A stretch of 64,000 nt of DNA. It comes from Bacillota bacterium (GTDB lineage Bacteria > Bacillota > Sulfobacillia > Sulfobacillales > Sulfobacillaceae). Below, piece by piece: positions 1-8,286 of the stretch. Both the position numbers and the translations under genes were made by a program. Within the stretch, counting starts at the first letter, position 1; each line of letters begins with the position of its first letter. The notes beneath the pieces are model-generated. The model saw nothing but the letters and a program-made list of their open reading frames with translations. It did not search any database and was not told the DNA's origin. The DNA is taken from positions 50,479 through 114,478 of the forward strand of contig JAPNUR010000009.1 in NCBI GenBank assembly GCA_026627385.1. Reading direction: 5' to 3'.

Positions 1-518
1 ACCCGCACCGTTACCTGGTCGCCGAGTCGGTCAACGATTGCCTTAGCCGCGTCGAGATGGGGCGCCGCATAGCCATCGACGCCAGGATGGAGCCAGCTCG
101 GGTGAACCACGTAATCGGTAATGACGCCAATCACCGGCGCCCTTAACCATCCCGCGCGTCTCAGCGCCGCGAGCCCCATGAGTGGCATAGGATGCGTCGC
201 CAAGATGGCCCGAGGTTGGTGTTGGGCGATCCATGTTCGCAACCCCGGTAAGCCTGGGCGTTCCTCGATCCGTTGCCACCACGCCATGGCCGATAACCGT
301 CCCGTCACATCATACATCGCCCCATAGCCCCAAGGCCAATACCGCGTCAACCAATGGTGCACGCGCAAGGTATTCGTTGCCACATGGGGAGGGAGCAACG
401 ATAAATAATCGACCACTTCCCCAGTCTCTTCTGGGAACCACTCCCTCAGAGCATCCACGATGGCATCAGCGGCTCGTTGGTGGCCCATCCCATACTTGGC
501 GGAAAACACCACGAACAT
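1..518 (-). CDS. MGDG-synthase-type glycosyltransferase, N-terminal part (cut by window edge)
   Basis: About 172 residues of the N-terminal half are visible; the 3' end lies beyond position 1. The reading frame is open throughout and starts at ATG 518, which overlaps the hpnE stop as TAATG, so the two are translationally coupled. The N-terminal strand-loop FVVFSAKYGMGH (residues 2-13), the ATHPMP turn (about 107-112) and the TDYVVHP segment (134-140) are typical of the N-terminal acceptor domain of monogalactosyldiacylglycerol synthases and processive diacylglycerol glucosyltransferases (GT28-like), which transfer a sugar from a nucleotide sugar to a membrane lipid at the cytoplasmic face. 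As last visible gene of the hopanoid operon it could glycosylate diacylglycerol or a hopanoid head group; the acceptor is not decided by sequence. The nucleotide-binding C-terminal domain is not visible. Confidence 0.8.
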   Translation of the reverse strand, partial: MFVVFSAKYGMGHQRAADAIVDALREWFPEETGEVVDYLSLLPPHVATNTLRVHHWLTRYWPWGYGAMYDVTGRLSAMAWWQRIEERPGLPGLRTWIAQHQPRAILATHPMPLMGLAALRRAGWLRAPVIGVITDYVVHPSWLHPGVDGYAAPHLDAAKAIVDRLGDQVTVR

Positions 519-1873
519 TAGCCAAACGCCACCGCGCGCGACGCATCGCCGGCTACGCAGGTCTCCGCCGCCCGGCGACCGCTGAGAACCGCCCCCTCTA
601 AACACGCTGGCCAATCGGTACCGGTCCAGTCTCCGGCCAACACCAATCCCTCCACCGGCGTTGTCGGGCCGGGCCTTTGCGCTTCGGTTCCGGGCACAGC
701 GAGAAACGTCGCTTCGGGCTGCCATACTACCTGGATGGACACCGGTTCAGGTAACCCCAGTCGGTCCCTCACACCGCGGATGACTTCCTGGGCCATGAAC
801 GACGCCTCTTTCCCTCTCAACGCGCTGGCCGCGGAAATCGACACCGCTAAAATATCGCCCCGATCCTCGTCCGGTTGCACCAAGCGGGTGCGATTAAACA
901 CCATCGCCCCCCATTCATCGGGCAACAGCATCAGATCGTGCGGCCACACCGAACGGTCATAAAAGAGGTAAACATTGACGATCGGGCTCATCGAAAATGG
1001 CGGCACAGGCACTTGGTGTCCAATCCCACTGCGATCGACCACCTCCCTGAGCCGCTTGGGGGGCAACGCCAGCACCACCTGAGGCACCGCGTGGCGCTCT
1101 GACCCGCACACCGCGACAATCCGGTTGGCACGCACATCAAGGGCGGTGACACGCTCGCCCAGCCGGATGTCGACGCCCCGCGCCGCTAAATAGCGGCAAA
1201 AGGCTTCGCTCACGGCCTGTAGCGGCCACTGAAACAGGCCGATGCGCCCGCCACGCCATCCTCCGTCAAACAACAGCCGAAATGTCTTGAGCGCCAGTGC
1301 CGCGCTTAACTCGTTCGCGCGTGCATTGAACACGCCCGTGCCAATGGCCTCCCACAGATATCGCTGTGCGCGCTCGCTCTGACCTGCTTGCCGAAGCCAT
1401 TCGGCCCACGTCGCGCGATCCCAGTCCGCGACGTCGTTCATCCGCTCTATGCGAATCCCCGCCCACAGCGCCCGCGCCCGTTCAGCCGGCCTTAGCAAGG
1501 AATAGGACGCTAACGAGCCCAGAAGATGAAAGGGTCCATTAAGACGCGCCGAACGAAAGGTGGCTCTTCCCTCGCGGGCCATCACTGGAACTTCCAACAG
1601 CGGCTGGTAACGCACCGCTTCGCCCAACCCGGCCGTATCCAACAGCGCCTGGAACTGCCCGCACAGCCCGAGCAGGACATGCACGCCGTTGTCCAGCCGT
1701 TGACCGCTACCGCGGTGAACAAAGGAAAACGCCCGACCTCCCACACGCCGCGACGCTTCCAGAACAAGCACCCGCATGCCGTGTTGGGCGAGGTAAAAGG
1801 CGGCAGCGAGGCCAGCCCATCCTGCCCCCACTACCGCCACATCGTACGGCGAAGTTATCCGTTGGCTTGCCAA
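518..1873 (-). CDS. hpnE: Hydroxysqualene dehydroxylase HpnE (squalene-associated FAD desaturase family)
   Basis: HpnE reduces hydroxysqualene to squalene, the last step of the HpnCDE route. The protein (451 aa) opens with an FAD Rossmann loop, VVGAGWAGLAAA (about residues 13-24), followed by the acidic end of strand 2 (LEAS) and the RVGGRA motif, and ends with the GDWTGTDWPACLEGA flavin-contact segment typical of carotenoid-desaturase-like amine oxidases. I chose the TTG start at 1873 because a GGAGGGG ribosome site lies four bases upstream and protein homology starts there; a longer frame back to 1933 would run 79 bp into hpnD. With the TTG start the overlap with hpnD is 19 bp, so translation is coupled. 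The context hpnH-G-A-F-C-D-E supports the assignment strongly. Confidence 0.93.
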   Translation of the reverse strand: MASQRITSPYDVAVVGAGWAGLAAAFYLAQHGMRVLVLEASRRVGGRAFSFVHRGSGQRLDNGVHVLLGLCGQFQALLDTAGLGEAVRYQPLLEVPVMAREGRATFRSARLNGPFHLLGSLASYSLLRPAERARALWAGIRIERMNDVADWDRATWAEWLRQAGQSERAQRYLWEAIGTGVFNARANELSAALALKTFRLLFDGGWRGGRIGLFQWPLQAVSEAFCRYLAARGVDIRLGERVTALDVRANRIVAVCGSERHAVPQVVLALPPKRLREVVDRSGIGHQVPVPPFSMSPIVNVYLFYDRSVWPHDLMLLPDEWGAMVFNRTRLVQPDEDRGDILAVSISAASALRGKEASFMAQEVIRGVRDRLGLPEPVSIQVVWQPEATFLAVPGTEAQRPGPTTPVEGLVLAGDWTGTDWPACLEGAVLSGRRAAETCVAGDASRAVAFG

Positions 1874-2712
1874 AATGCCCCTCCCATCAGCTTCAGCGCA
1901 TCCCGGCGACTCACCTGCACACGGCGCGTCCACACATCAAAGCCCATGGCCTCGATTTTTTCTAAAAGCAGATAATAAATACCGTATAAGAGCTTTAAAC
2001 ACCGCACCGAATCAGGATCCACCAAGTTCACCAAGTCCATAGCTTCATGATAATACTGCTTGGCGCGCTCCGCCTCAAAGGTTAGCAGCTGAATGAGTCC
2101 CGGCGAGGGCCGCCCTTGAAGAATCTCTTGCGCAGTCACACCGTGCCGCTCGATGTCTTCTAGTGGCAAATAACATCGGCCCCGCTCGGCATCTTCTTTT
2201 ATGTCGCGAATGATGTTGGTCAATTGCAGCGCGACGCCGAGTTTAGCAGCCAAATCCCGTGCCCGCTCGTCCGCAAAGCCAAACACCTCGACACACAAGG
2301 TCCCAATAGATCCCGCCACATTCAGGCAATATTGCTCAAGTTCGGCAAACGTATGATAGAGGCGCGGGGCTAGATCCATTCGCATCCCTTCCACCAGCGC
2401 CTCAAATGCGCTGCGACTTAAGTGAAATCGGCGAACCGCATCGCCCAGAGCCACCGAAACCGGATGCCGAGCTTCGCGCCAGTGATCGTCGAACGCACGC
2501 TGATACAAAGCCTCGGCCTCCTTAAGCTGCCTCTCGGCTTCGTCACCCAGGTAATCGTCGACCGCGTCGTCGCAAATTCGGCTCCAGGCATACACTGCAT
2601 AGATTGCCGATCGCTTTTCCGCGGGCAAGAGCCGCATCCCGTAATAAAAGCTGGACCCTGCTTGCTTTACGCGTTCAGCACAGACATGATATGCGTCTAC
2701 AATTCGATCCAT
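1855..2712 (-). CDS. hpnD: Presqualene diphosphate synthase HpnD
   Basis: HpnD condenses two farnesyl diphosphates head to head into presqualene diphosphate. The 285-aa protein is all-alpha trans-isoprenyl diphosphate synthase type. Early GSSFYYGMRLLP is the family signature, CDDAVDDY holds the first Mg-binding DxxxD motif and IRDIKEDAERGR the second. HpnC upstream and HpnE downstream complete the three-enzyme replacement of classical squalene synthase. The ATG at 2712 has no good ribosome site directly in front of it; a strong AAAGGAGGAG lies about 45 nt upstream but fits an out-of-frame GTG (see the small upstream reading frame and hairpin). Reading through that short frame into hpnD by reinitiation would explain the arrangement. 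The 3' end overlaps hpnE. Confidence 0.93.
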   Translation of the reverse strand: MDRIVDAYHVCAERVKQAGSSFYYGMRLLPAEKRSAIYAVYAWSRICDDAVDDYLGDEAERQLKEAEALYQRAFDDHWREARHPVSVALGDAVRRFHLSRSAFEALVEGMRMDLAPRLYHTFAELEQYCLNVAGSIGTLCVEVFGFADERARDLAAKLGVALQLTNIIRDIKEDAERGRCYLPLEDIERHGVTAQEILQGRPSPGLIQLLTFEAERAKQYYHEAMDLVNLVDPDSVRCLKLLYGIYYLLLEKIEAMGFDVWTRRVQVSRRDALKLMGGAFWQANG

Positions 2713-2755
2713 TGTCGTAGCGGTTGACCGCTCGTTGGCGCCTTGCGGGCGGCAC
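2675..2755 (-). other. Possible 26-codon upstream reading frame ahead of hpnD
   Basis: A GTG at 2755 sits five to eight bases behind AAAGGAGGAG, the best ribosome-binding sequence in the hpnC-hpnD gap. Its frame is offset by one base from hpnD, overlaps the hpnD start and stops (TGA) 38 bases inside it. This geometry could deliver ribosomes to the hpnD ATG. No conserved peptide is recognised. An alternative is a single-base sequence error that hides an N-terminal extension of HpnD, though HpnD already has normal family length. Confidence 0.35.
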
Positions 2756-2773
2756 GCCGCTCCTCCTTTCTCA

Positions 2774-2791
2774 AAGACGCCGCAGCGTCTT
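2774..2791 (-). other. Perfect hairpin in the hpnC-hpnD gap
   Basis: AAGACGC and GCGTCTT form a 7-bp perfect stem with a 4-base loop, between the hpnC stop (2821) and the upstream ribosome site of hpnD. No run of T follows on the minus strand, so it is not a convincing intrinsic terminator. Processing, mRNA stability or attenuation are possible roles; none is shown by sequence. Confidence 0.5.
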
Positions 2792-2820
2792 AAAATGGCT
2801 GACGATGCCTGATAAGGGCG

Positions 2821-3675
2821 TTAAGTCCATAGCACTCGTCCCATGAGTTGAAGTTTCCGCCAATGGGTCACCACTGGCCGGCCCATTAAGGGATTGGCGC
2901 CTTGGCGGAGAATGTTGTCGATCACCGCTTCTCCGCCCAACCGGTACAAAGCCAACTGCCGACCCAAGCGCCAGGGCACGCGGCCTTCCAAGGGGCGCCC
3001 CTGGCGAAAATAGGCTAGAGTCCGTTCAGCTTCAAACCGCGTCCATTCCTGAATCCGACGAACATCGCCGCCTTGCGTCGCCAGTTCCTGGGACGACAAC
3101 CCAAACCGCCGGTAATCCTCTTCCGGCCAATAACTACGGCCACGTGCCAAATCTACCGTTAAATCCTGCAAAAAGTTGGCTAACTGAAGTCCGGTGCAAA
3201 TCGCATCAGAAAGGGCTAGCCGTTCACTGTCGGTGTAGCCAAATAACCCAAGGACCAAACGGCCCACCGGATTTGCCGAATGCGTGCAATAGTCCAGTGT
3301 ATCGTCAAAGGTCTCGTAGACGCGACGGTCCTGATCCATCTCGTTGGCCCGTATCAGCTTATCAAACTCCTCGTAGGGCAACTGGAAGCGTCGAATCGTC
3401 ACGCTGAGTGCCTGAAACACCGGGTGCGTGGCATGGTCCTCAAACGCGCGCTGTAACTCTTGACGCCATACGGCCAGCGCCTCGCGCCGATCTCCCGCAT
3501 ACTCGTCACCCAAATCGTCAACGCCGCGACAAAACGCGTAGATCGCGCTAAAGTGCGGCCGCAACCTACGCGGCACAAAAAGAGACAGCACGCTAAAGTT
3601 TTCGTAATGCTGCCGCGCTATGCGCGCACAGTGGCGAAACGCCTCGCCGCGTTCATCCCACAAGATGTTATCCAC
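2821..3675 (-). CDS. hpnC: Hydroxysqualene synthase HpnC
   Basis: HpnC converts presqualene diphosphate to hydroxysqualene. The 284-aa protein shares the all-alpha squalene/phytoene synthase fold with HpnD but carries HpnC signatures: HYENFSV near the N terminus, YAFCRGVDDLGDE with the first DxxxD, SANPVGRLVL mid-protein and QLANFLQDLTVDLARGR with the second aspartate motif. The start is GTG 3675, two bases downstream of the cyclase stop (TAG, 3680-3678), with AAGGGA about ten bases upstream inside the cyclase gene, so it is coupled to shc. A 108-bp gap with a hairpin separates it from hpnD. Confidence 0.93.
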   Translation of the reverse strand: MDNILWDERGEAFRHCARIARQHYENFSVLSLFVPRRLRPHFSAIYAFCRGVDDLGDEYAGDRREALAVWRQELQRAFEDHATHPVFQALSVTIRRFQLPYEEFDKLIRANEMDQDRRVYETFDDTLDYCTHSANPVGRLVLGLFGYTDSERLALSDAICTGLQLANFLQDLTVDLARGRSYWPEEDYRRFGLSSQELATQGGDVRRIQEWTRFEAERTLAYFRQGRPLEGRVPWRLGRQLALYRLGGEAVIDNILRQGANPLMGRPVVTHWRKLQLMGRVLWT

Positions 3676-3677
3676 GG

Positions 3678-5576
3678 CTATCGCGTCCCTTGGGTGGCTT
3701 TGCGGTAACGAGCCAGCGCTAACAACGGAAAGACCAAGCGATACAGGGTATAATTAATATAAAAGTCCCCGGGAAATCCGGTTCCTGTATACCATGGCTC
3801 ATCCCAACCGCCGTCAGCTAATTGATGCGTCATCAACCACATGGCGCCCCGCCGCGCCGCCTCCCCGTGCGCTCGCCCGCCCGATATCAGTGCCATCAAG
3901 GCCCAAGCAGTTTGCGACGCCGTGCTCACGCCCACACCTTTCTGGCTCGGATTGACGTAGCTTTCGCAGCCTTCTCCCCATCCCCCGTCGTCATTTTGGT
4001 GCTGCTCGAGCCAGTCGAGCGCCCGCTGGACCCAGGCCTCGTGGATGTCATAATGAATAGCCTCGAGACCCGGAATGACCGCCCCAATGCCGTAAATGTA
4101 ATTCACGCCCCAGCGGCCGAAAAACGAGCCATCCGCGGCTTGCATGCGCTTTAAGAAATCGACGCCACGCTGTACAACGCTCCACGCATCGTCATAGCCA
4201 AATTGCCCTAAGGATTCCAACACGTGCCCGGTCACATCTTCGGTCGGCGGGTCGTTCACCCAGCCGAAATCGCTAAAGGGAATGCGGCTGACCCAAGTCC
4301 GCACATTGTCCGCATCAAACGCCCCCCAGCCACCGTTTTTGCTCTGTAGCCCCACCATCCAGCGAAACCCCTTGGTTAGCGCGCGCTTGCGCCGCAAGTC
4401 GTCAGGCAACCGCACTTGGTTGAGCGCCATCAAGACAATCGCGGTATCGTCCACATCAGGGTAGTGGTCATTGACGAACTCAAACGGCCACCCGCCCGGC
4501 TTGACTTTAGGCCGGCGCACCGCCCAGTCTCCTGCCGTGTCGAGTACTTGCTGGTCCAGTAGCCAGTTGCCAGCCTTCACCAATGCCGGGTGCTCAGCCT
4601 CAAGTCCGCTGGCCCGCAGCGCCAGCATTGCCAGGCCGGTATCCCAGGTCGGCGAAATGCAAGCCTGAAACCACCACCGCCCGTCCGGCTCTAGAACGCC
4701 AAAGCCCTCAAGACCTTCCCACCCGCGTTGAAAGGCAGGATGGTCGAGGCGATCAAGCACCTTAAAGGCAATAAGCGCGTAAAACCAAGGGGGCTGGATT
4801 CCTCCCCAGCTGCCGTCCCGTTCTTGCCGATCCACTAACCATTGAAAAGCGCGCTCCACGGCACGCCGGCGTCCAAGATGCCAGGCCAAACGGTGATAAC
4901 GGTGAAGCCAGCTATCCACCCAATAAAAGAAGGCATCCCAGCCATTTGTCACCCGGCGACTTTGCTGTTGGCCCCGCGCCAGCTCCTCGATGCCTTCGCC
5001 CGGGTTAACCGGAAAGACCGGCCGGTAGGCCATGACAATAGATAAGGCCACCACGGTCGGGCGAGCCCAGCTGGCAAAATCCCAAATGCTAAAAGGAAAC
5101 CACGGTGGAAGCCACATGAGTTCTGGCGGCAAGATTGGGAGCGCCTCCCAGTCATATTGACCCAACAACGCCAGCCACAAACGGGTAAAGACGCGGCTGG
5201 CTTCAATGCCACCATGGTCGGCAATAAATTGCCGGGCCTTGGCCAAAGGCTCACTCCCGGGGTCCCAATGGAGGAGCTTCAAGGCCTGATAGGCCTCGAT
5301 CGTGGCGTTGAGGTCGCCAGGCCCGCCGTAATAAATAGACCATGACCCATCGCCATTTTGTGCACTTAACAGGTAACGAGCGACCGCCTCTTCCCGTTCG
5401 GGCATGCGCCGATTCAAAATGTGCAAGAGCATGACGTACTCGGCTTCCATGCACACATTCGAGATGAGCACGCCCCACCAGTATCCTTCCGGGTGCTGCA
5501 ATGCTAACACGCGATCACGTGCCGCCTCAATGGCCCGCGATAGCGCATCCTCTGTTGCCAGTTCGACTACGCTCAT
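3678..5576 (-). CDS. shc: Squalene-hopene cyclase
   Basis: This membrane-associated cyclase turns squalene into hopene/hopanol. With the ATG at 5576 it is 632 aa, the usual family length. The catalytic acid motif DVDDTA has its aspartates at residues 374, 376 and 377, the same numbers as in the Alicyclobacillus enzyme. Several QW repeats (DGSWGG, NGGWGAFDADN, DDGGWGEG, ADGGWDEPW) and the GTGFPGDFYINYTLYR C-terminal motif are present. A longer frame to 5660 exists, but 5576 gives an ATGA overlap with the hpnA stop and has GAGGG upstream. It lies between hpnA and hpnC in one co-oriented run. Confidence 0.97.
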   Translation of the reverse strand: MSVVELATEDALSRAIEAARDRVLALQHPEGYWWGVLISNVCMEAEYVMLLHILNRRMPEREEAVARYLLSAQNGDGSWSIYYGGPGDLNATIEAYQALKLLHWDPGSEPLAKARQFIADHGGIEASRVFTRLWLALLGQYDWEALPILPPELMWLPPWFPFSIWDFASWARPTVVALSIVMAYRPVFPVNPGEGIEELARGQQQSRRVTNGWDAFFYWVDSWLHRYHRLAWHLGRRRAVERAFQWLVDRQERDGSWGGIQPPWFYALIAFKVLDRLDHPAFQRGWEGLEGFGVLEPDGRWWFQACISPTWDTGLAMLALRASGLEAEHPALVKAGNWLLDQQVLDTAGDWAVRRPKVKPGGWPFEFVNDHYPDVDDTAIVLMALNQVRLPDDLRRKRALTKGFRWMVGLQSKNGGWGAFDADNVRTWVSRIPFSDFGWVNDPPTEDVTGHVLESLGQFGYDDAWSVVQRGVDFLKRMQAADGSFFGRWGVNYIYGIGAVIPGLEAIHYDIHEAWVQRALDWLEQHQNDDGGWGEGCESYVNPSQKGVGVSTASQTAWALMALISGGRAHGEAARRGAMWLMTHQLADGGWDEPWYTGTGFPGDFYINYTLYRLVFPLLALARYRKATQGTR

Positions 5577-6622
5577 AACGTCCCTCGTTTCTTGCCCGGC
5601 GGCGACGCCTGACGACCGTGAGGATCGCTCGGGTCGACCTGGGCCAATCTTTGAAACCACTCAACCGCCTCAATTAACGCCTGATCCAGCGACGTTTGCG
5701 GCATACCCAGCTCGCGCACAGCGCGTGCTGGTGAATAAAACATACGCCGCTTGGCCAATTCCACACCAGCAATTGGCGCCCGGGGAGGCCGCCGCCAGAG
5801 ACGCGACCACACCAACTCATCCGCATAGGCCACGGTCATGGCCACGCCTAGCGGAATCCGAAGGCGCGGAGCCTTCACTCCGGTTAATCGCTCAATACGC
5901 TCCAACAACTGACGTAAGGTCAGATTTTCGTGACCTAAGATATACCGCTCGCCACGCTGCCCTTTTTCCCACGCCAACAAATGGCCCTCTGCCACATCTT
6001 GCACTGCCACCCAATTGAGACCGGTGTCCACATAAGCCGGCATCCGCCCCAGAGCTGCGTCCCGAATCGTTGCTCCAGTGGGCGTTGGCTTCACGTCGCG
6101 TGCTCCAATAGGGGTCGAAGGGTTGACAATGACCACGTCTAGCCCTTCTCTCGCCGCCTCGCGCACGACGTGTTCCGCCAACACTTTGCTGCGCTTGTAG
6201 CCATCCGGCAACGTGCGAGGATCGACTTCCCAACTCTCATCGGCCGGCTCTCCGTCCGGGCGCAAGCCCACCGCCGCAGTACTGGAGGTGTACACAACGC
6301 GCTCGACCGTGGGCGAACGACGAATGGCCGCCAAGAGCCGTTGGGTACCGCCCACATTGGTCTCGTACATGGCGCGCTGGTGGCGTCGCTCTAAGGAATA
6401 TAAGGCGGCCACATGAAACACCACCTGCACCCCGTGGCAGGCATCCTCAAGACCTAGTCCCGTCGCGAGATCACCGTACACAATCTCCACTGGCCAGTTT
6501 TTCAGATATTGAGCTGCCCTGGCGTCACGAGCCATGGCGCGCACGCTGACCCCCCGGGCAAGAAGCCGTTCCACCACGTAAGATCCAATAAATCCGGAAG
6601 CTCCCGTGACTAAGGCGCGCAT
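5573..6622 (-). CDS. hpnA: Hopanoid-associated sugar epimerase HpnA
   Basis: An extended short-chain dehydrogenase/NAD-dependent epimerase of 349 aa that is found with hopanoid genes; its exact substrate is not established, a side-chain sugar is presumed. It begins with the NAD loop TGASGFIGSYV (residues 6-16), has the TSSTAAVG serine region and the YKRSK active-site motif (YxxxK). The ATG at 6622 overlaps the hpnG 3' end by 13 bp; a longer frame back to 6934 has no homology and is antisense-like noise inside hpnG. The stop overlaps the cyclase start (ATGA). Confidence 0.92.
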   Translation of the reverse strand: MRALVTGASGFIGSYVVERLLARGVSVRAMARDARAAQYLKNWPVEIVYGDLATGLGLEDACHGVQVVFHVAALYSLERRHQRAMYETNVGGTQRLLAAIRRSPTVERVVYTSSTAAVGLRPDGEPADESWEVDPRTLPDGYKRSKVLAEHVVREAAREGLDVVIVNPSTPIGARDVKPTPTGATIRDAALGRMPAYVDTGLNWVAVQDVAEGHLLAWEKGQRGERYILGHENLTLRQLLERIERLTGVKAPRLRIPLGVAMTVAYADELVWSRLWRRPPRAPIAGVELAKRRMFYSPARAVRELGMPQTSLDQALIEAVEWFQRLAQVDPSDPHGRQASPPGKKRGTL

Positions 6623-7215
6623 AGCATTCGCCTCACGATAGTGCTTAGCGTCCGGCGCGCCGTCCAGCCATGCGCCACCACATCCAAGACGCTGCTCCAG
6701 CTTTGACGAACCCTCCATGTGGGTAGATAATCCGTGGCAGCGTCCACGACAACCCGCACGACGGTGAGCGGCACGCCCTCCTCGGCAGCCACTTGGGCCC
6801 ATGCAAAGGTTTCCATATCCACCCATCGCGCCTGGTAGCGCTCGTGCAGCATCGCCTTCACATGCGGGTCGGCCGCCAGCTGCTTCACGCTCACAAGCCG
6901 CCCTGCTTGGGCTATCCCCGGCCACGGCGCACATCGATATCGGCCCTCCGCGTACTCGGACACCACCTCGGCCGGCACTGCGTAAGAACCTATCGTCTCA
7001 CCCGGAGACAGCCCACCGCAGAGACCAATCGCCACCATGCGCTCGGGCCTTAATTCGCGTAAGGCCCTTTGAAGCCCACGCTGGGCTCGCTCGGGCCCGG
7101 GCCCGGTCACGACCACACGGCAACCTCGCACACCCAGGGCTTCGTAACGAAGGGCTGCGATGACCAACACGGACGGAGATTCAGTCTGTGGCCTCTCTAA
7201 CTTGCGAACATCCAC
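6610..7215 (-). CDS. hpnG: Adenosylhopane nucleosidase/phosphorylase HpnG
   Basis: A member of the nucleoside phosphorylase/nucleosidase family of up to 201 aa. HpnG removes adenine from adenosylhopane, yielding ribosylhopane or its phosphate, on the way to bacteriohopanetetrol. Seen directly: the GLCGGLSPG substrate loop, the WVDMETFAWAQVA segment with the MET-type ribose-binding motif and the VRVVVDAATD strand with the catalytic aspartate. The ATG at 7215 lies inside the hpnH 3' end (19-bp overlap); a GTG about 15 codons further on, behind GAGAGG, is an alternative start. The neighbour HpnH makes its substrate. Confidence 0.9.
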   Translation of the reverse strand: MDVRKLERPQTESPSVLVIAALRYEALGVRGCRVVVTGPGPERAQRGLQRALRELRPERMVAIGLCGGLSPGETIGSYAVPAEVVSEYAEGRYRCAPWPGIAQAGRLVSVKQLAADPHVKAMLHERYQARWVDMETFAWAQVAAEEGVPLTVVRVVVDAATDYLPTWRVRQSWSSVLDVVAHGWTARRTLSTIVRRMLCAP

Positions 7216-8207
7216 CGCAGGACTCGCACCAAATCGATGGGGGATAGGCCAGCCACTCCGCTCGCTTCATAGCCGCTATGCATCATGCAGCTGGCACACC
7301 GAGGGTTGTCGCCGTAGCCAAACTCCTCCCATTCGGTGTTCGCCATCATGTCCTGAAAGCGCTCGTAATGGGCATCAGTCAACAAATAGCAGGGGCCCTT
7401 CCAGCCGAGCGGGTCGCGCGTTGGGTTACCCCAGGGCGTGCAATGCATCTGTCGTTTACCCATGAGAAAGTCAAAGAACATGGGCGTATCATAATAGCGA
7501 ATGCGCGGACCTGCCGCCTCGACCACGCGCCGGAAGGTTTCCGTTGCCTCTCGTCGGCGCATAAAGATATCACTGTCCAGCGCCGATCCAACCTCTTCAT
7601 ACGTAAACGCTGGCGAGACGATGCAATTGTCAACCCCCATGTCCATGAGTTGCTTTAAGAGCTCCCCCACCCCAACCGGGTCTACCCCTTTATACAGAGT
7701 GGTGTTGGTCGTAACACGAAATCCCATTTCTTTGGCTTTTTGGATGCCTTTCATGACAATGTCGTAGACGCCTTGCCGCTCGACCATGCGATCGTGGTGC
7801 TCGCGCGGACCATCCAGGTGAAACACAAAGCTAAACCGGGGATCCGGCGTTAACTTGGATAGCGCACGATTAATTAAAATGCCATTCGTACATAAAAGCG
7901 TTAACTTGTTGCGCGCCAGCATCCCCTTGACAATGACATCAAATTCCGGATGGGTGAGCGGTTCTCCGCCGGCAATGGACACCACGGGTGCCCCGCATTC
8001 GTCAATGGCTTGGAAACATTCTTCGGCGCTTAACCGTTTTCCATGGATCTCCTCGGCCTGGCGAATCTTGCCGCAGCCCGTGCAGGTCAGATTGCAAAGT
8101 TCCGTGGGCTCTAGCATCAGGACTAATGGGTACCGCTTATTGCCTTTGAGCCTTTGCGTCAAGACATACTTAGCCATATTTACAGTAAGTCCAAAGGGCA
8201 ACGGCAT
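7197..8207 (-). CDS. hpnH: Adenosylhopane synthase HpnH (radical SAM)
   Basis: HpnH couples hopene to the 5'-deoxyadenosyl radical and so makes adenosylhopane, the first C35 hopanoid. The 336-aa protein carries the radical SAM cluster motif CNLTCTGC (Cys 38, 42, 45; CX3CX2C), the SIAGGEPL SAM-binding strand and a C-terminal SPASM-like extension with CASCMMHSGYE. The ATG at 8207 is preceded by AAGGAG ten bases upstream; the frame extends to 8234 without support. A sigma-A-like promoter lies between this gene and fni, so the hpn operon may be transcribed from here. Confidence 0.95.
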   Translation of the reverse strand: MPLPFGLTVNMAKYVLTQRLKGNKRYPLVLMLEPTELCNLTCTGCGKIRQAEEIHGKRLSAEECFQAIDECGAPVVSIAGGEPLTHPEFDVIVKGMLARNKLTLLCTNGILINRALSKLTPDPRFSFVFHLDGPREHHDRMVERQGVYDIVMKGIQKAKEMGFRVTTNTTLYKGVDPVGVGELLKQLMDMGVDNCIVSPAFTYEEVGSALDSDIFMRRREATETFRRVVEAAGPRIRYYDTPMFFDFLMGKRQMHCTPWGNPTRDPLGWKGPCYLLTDAHYERFQDMMANTEWEEFGYGDNPRCASCMMHSGYEASGVAGLSPIDLVRVLRWMFAS

Positions 8208-8257
8208 CTGAACCACGCTCCTTCGCGATCCCATACAATAGTGCTAATTACACCTAT

Positions 8258-8286
8258 ACTGTAACGTATCCACTCAATTCTGTTAA
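8258..8286 (-). promoter_or_regulatory. Predicted sigma-A promoter of the hpn operon
   Basis: On the minus strand TTAACA (8286-8281) and TACAGT (8263-8258) are separated by exactly 17 bp, about 50 bp ahead of the hpnH start. The -35 overlaps the end of fni. Five of six and four of six bases match consensus. An overlapping TATAG could serve as another -10. Confidence 0.4.

Noticed and set aside
5892..6233. Long open frames antisense or out of phase within hpnA and the neighbouring hopanoid genes
   Set aside because: They are shadows of high-G+C coding sequence; the protein families and junction overlaps identify the real frames.
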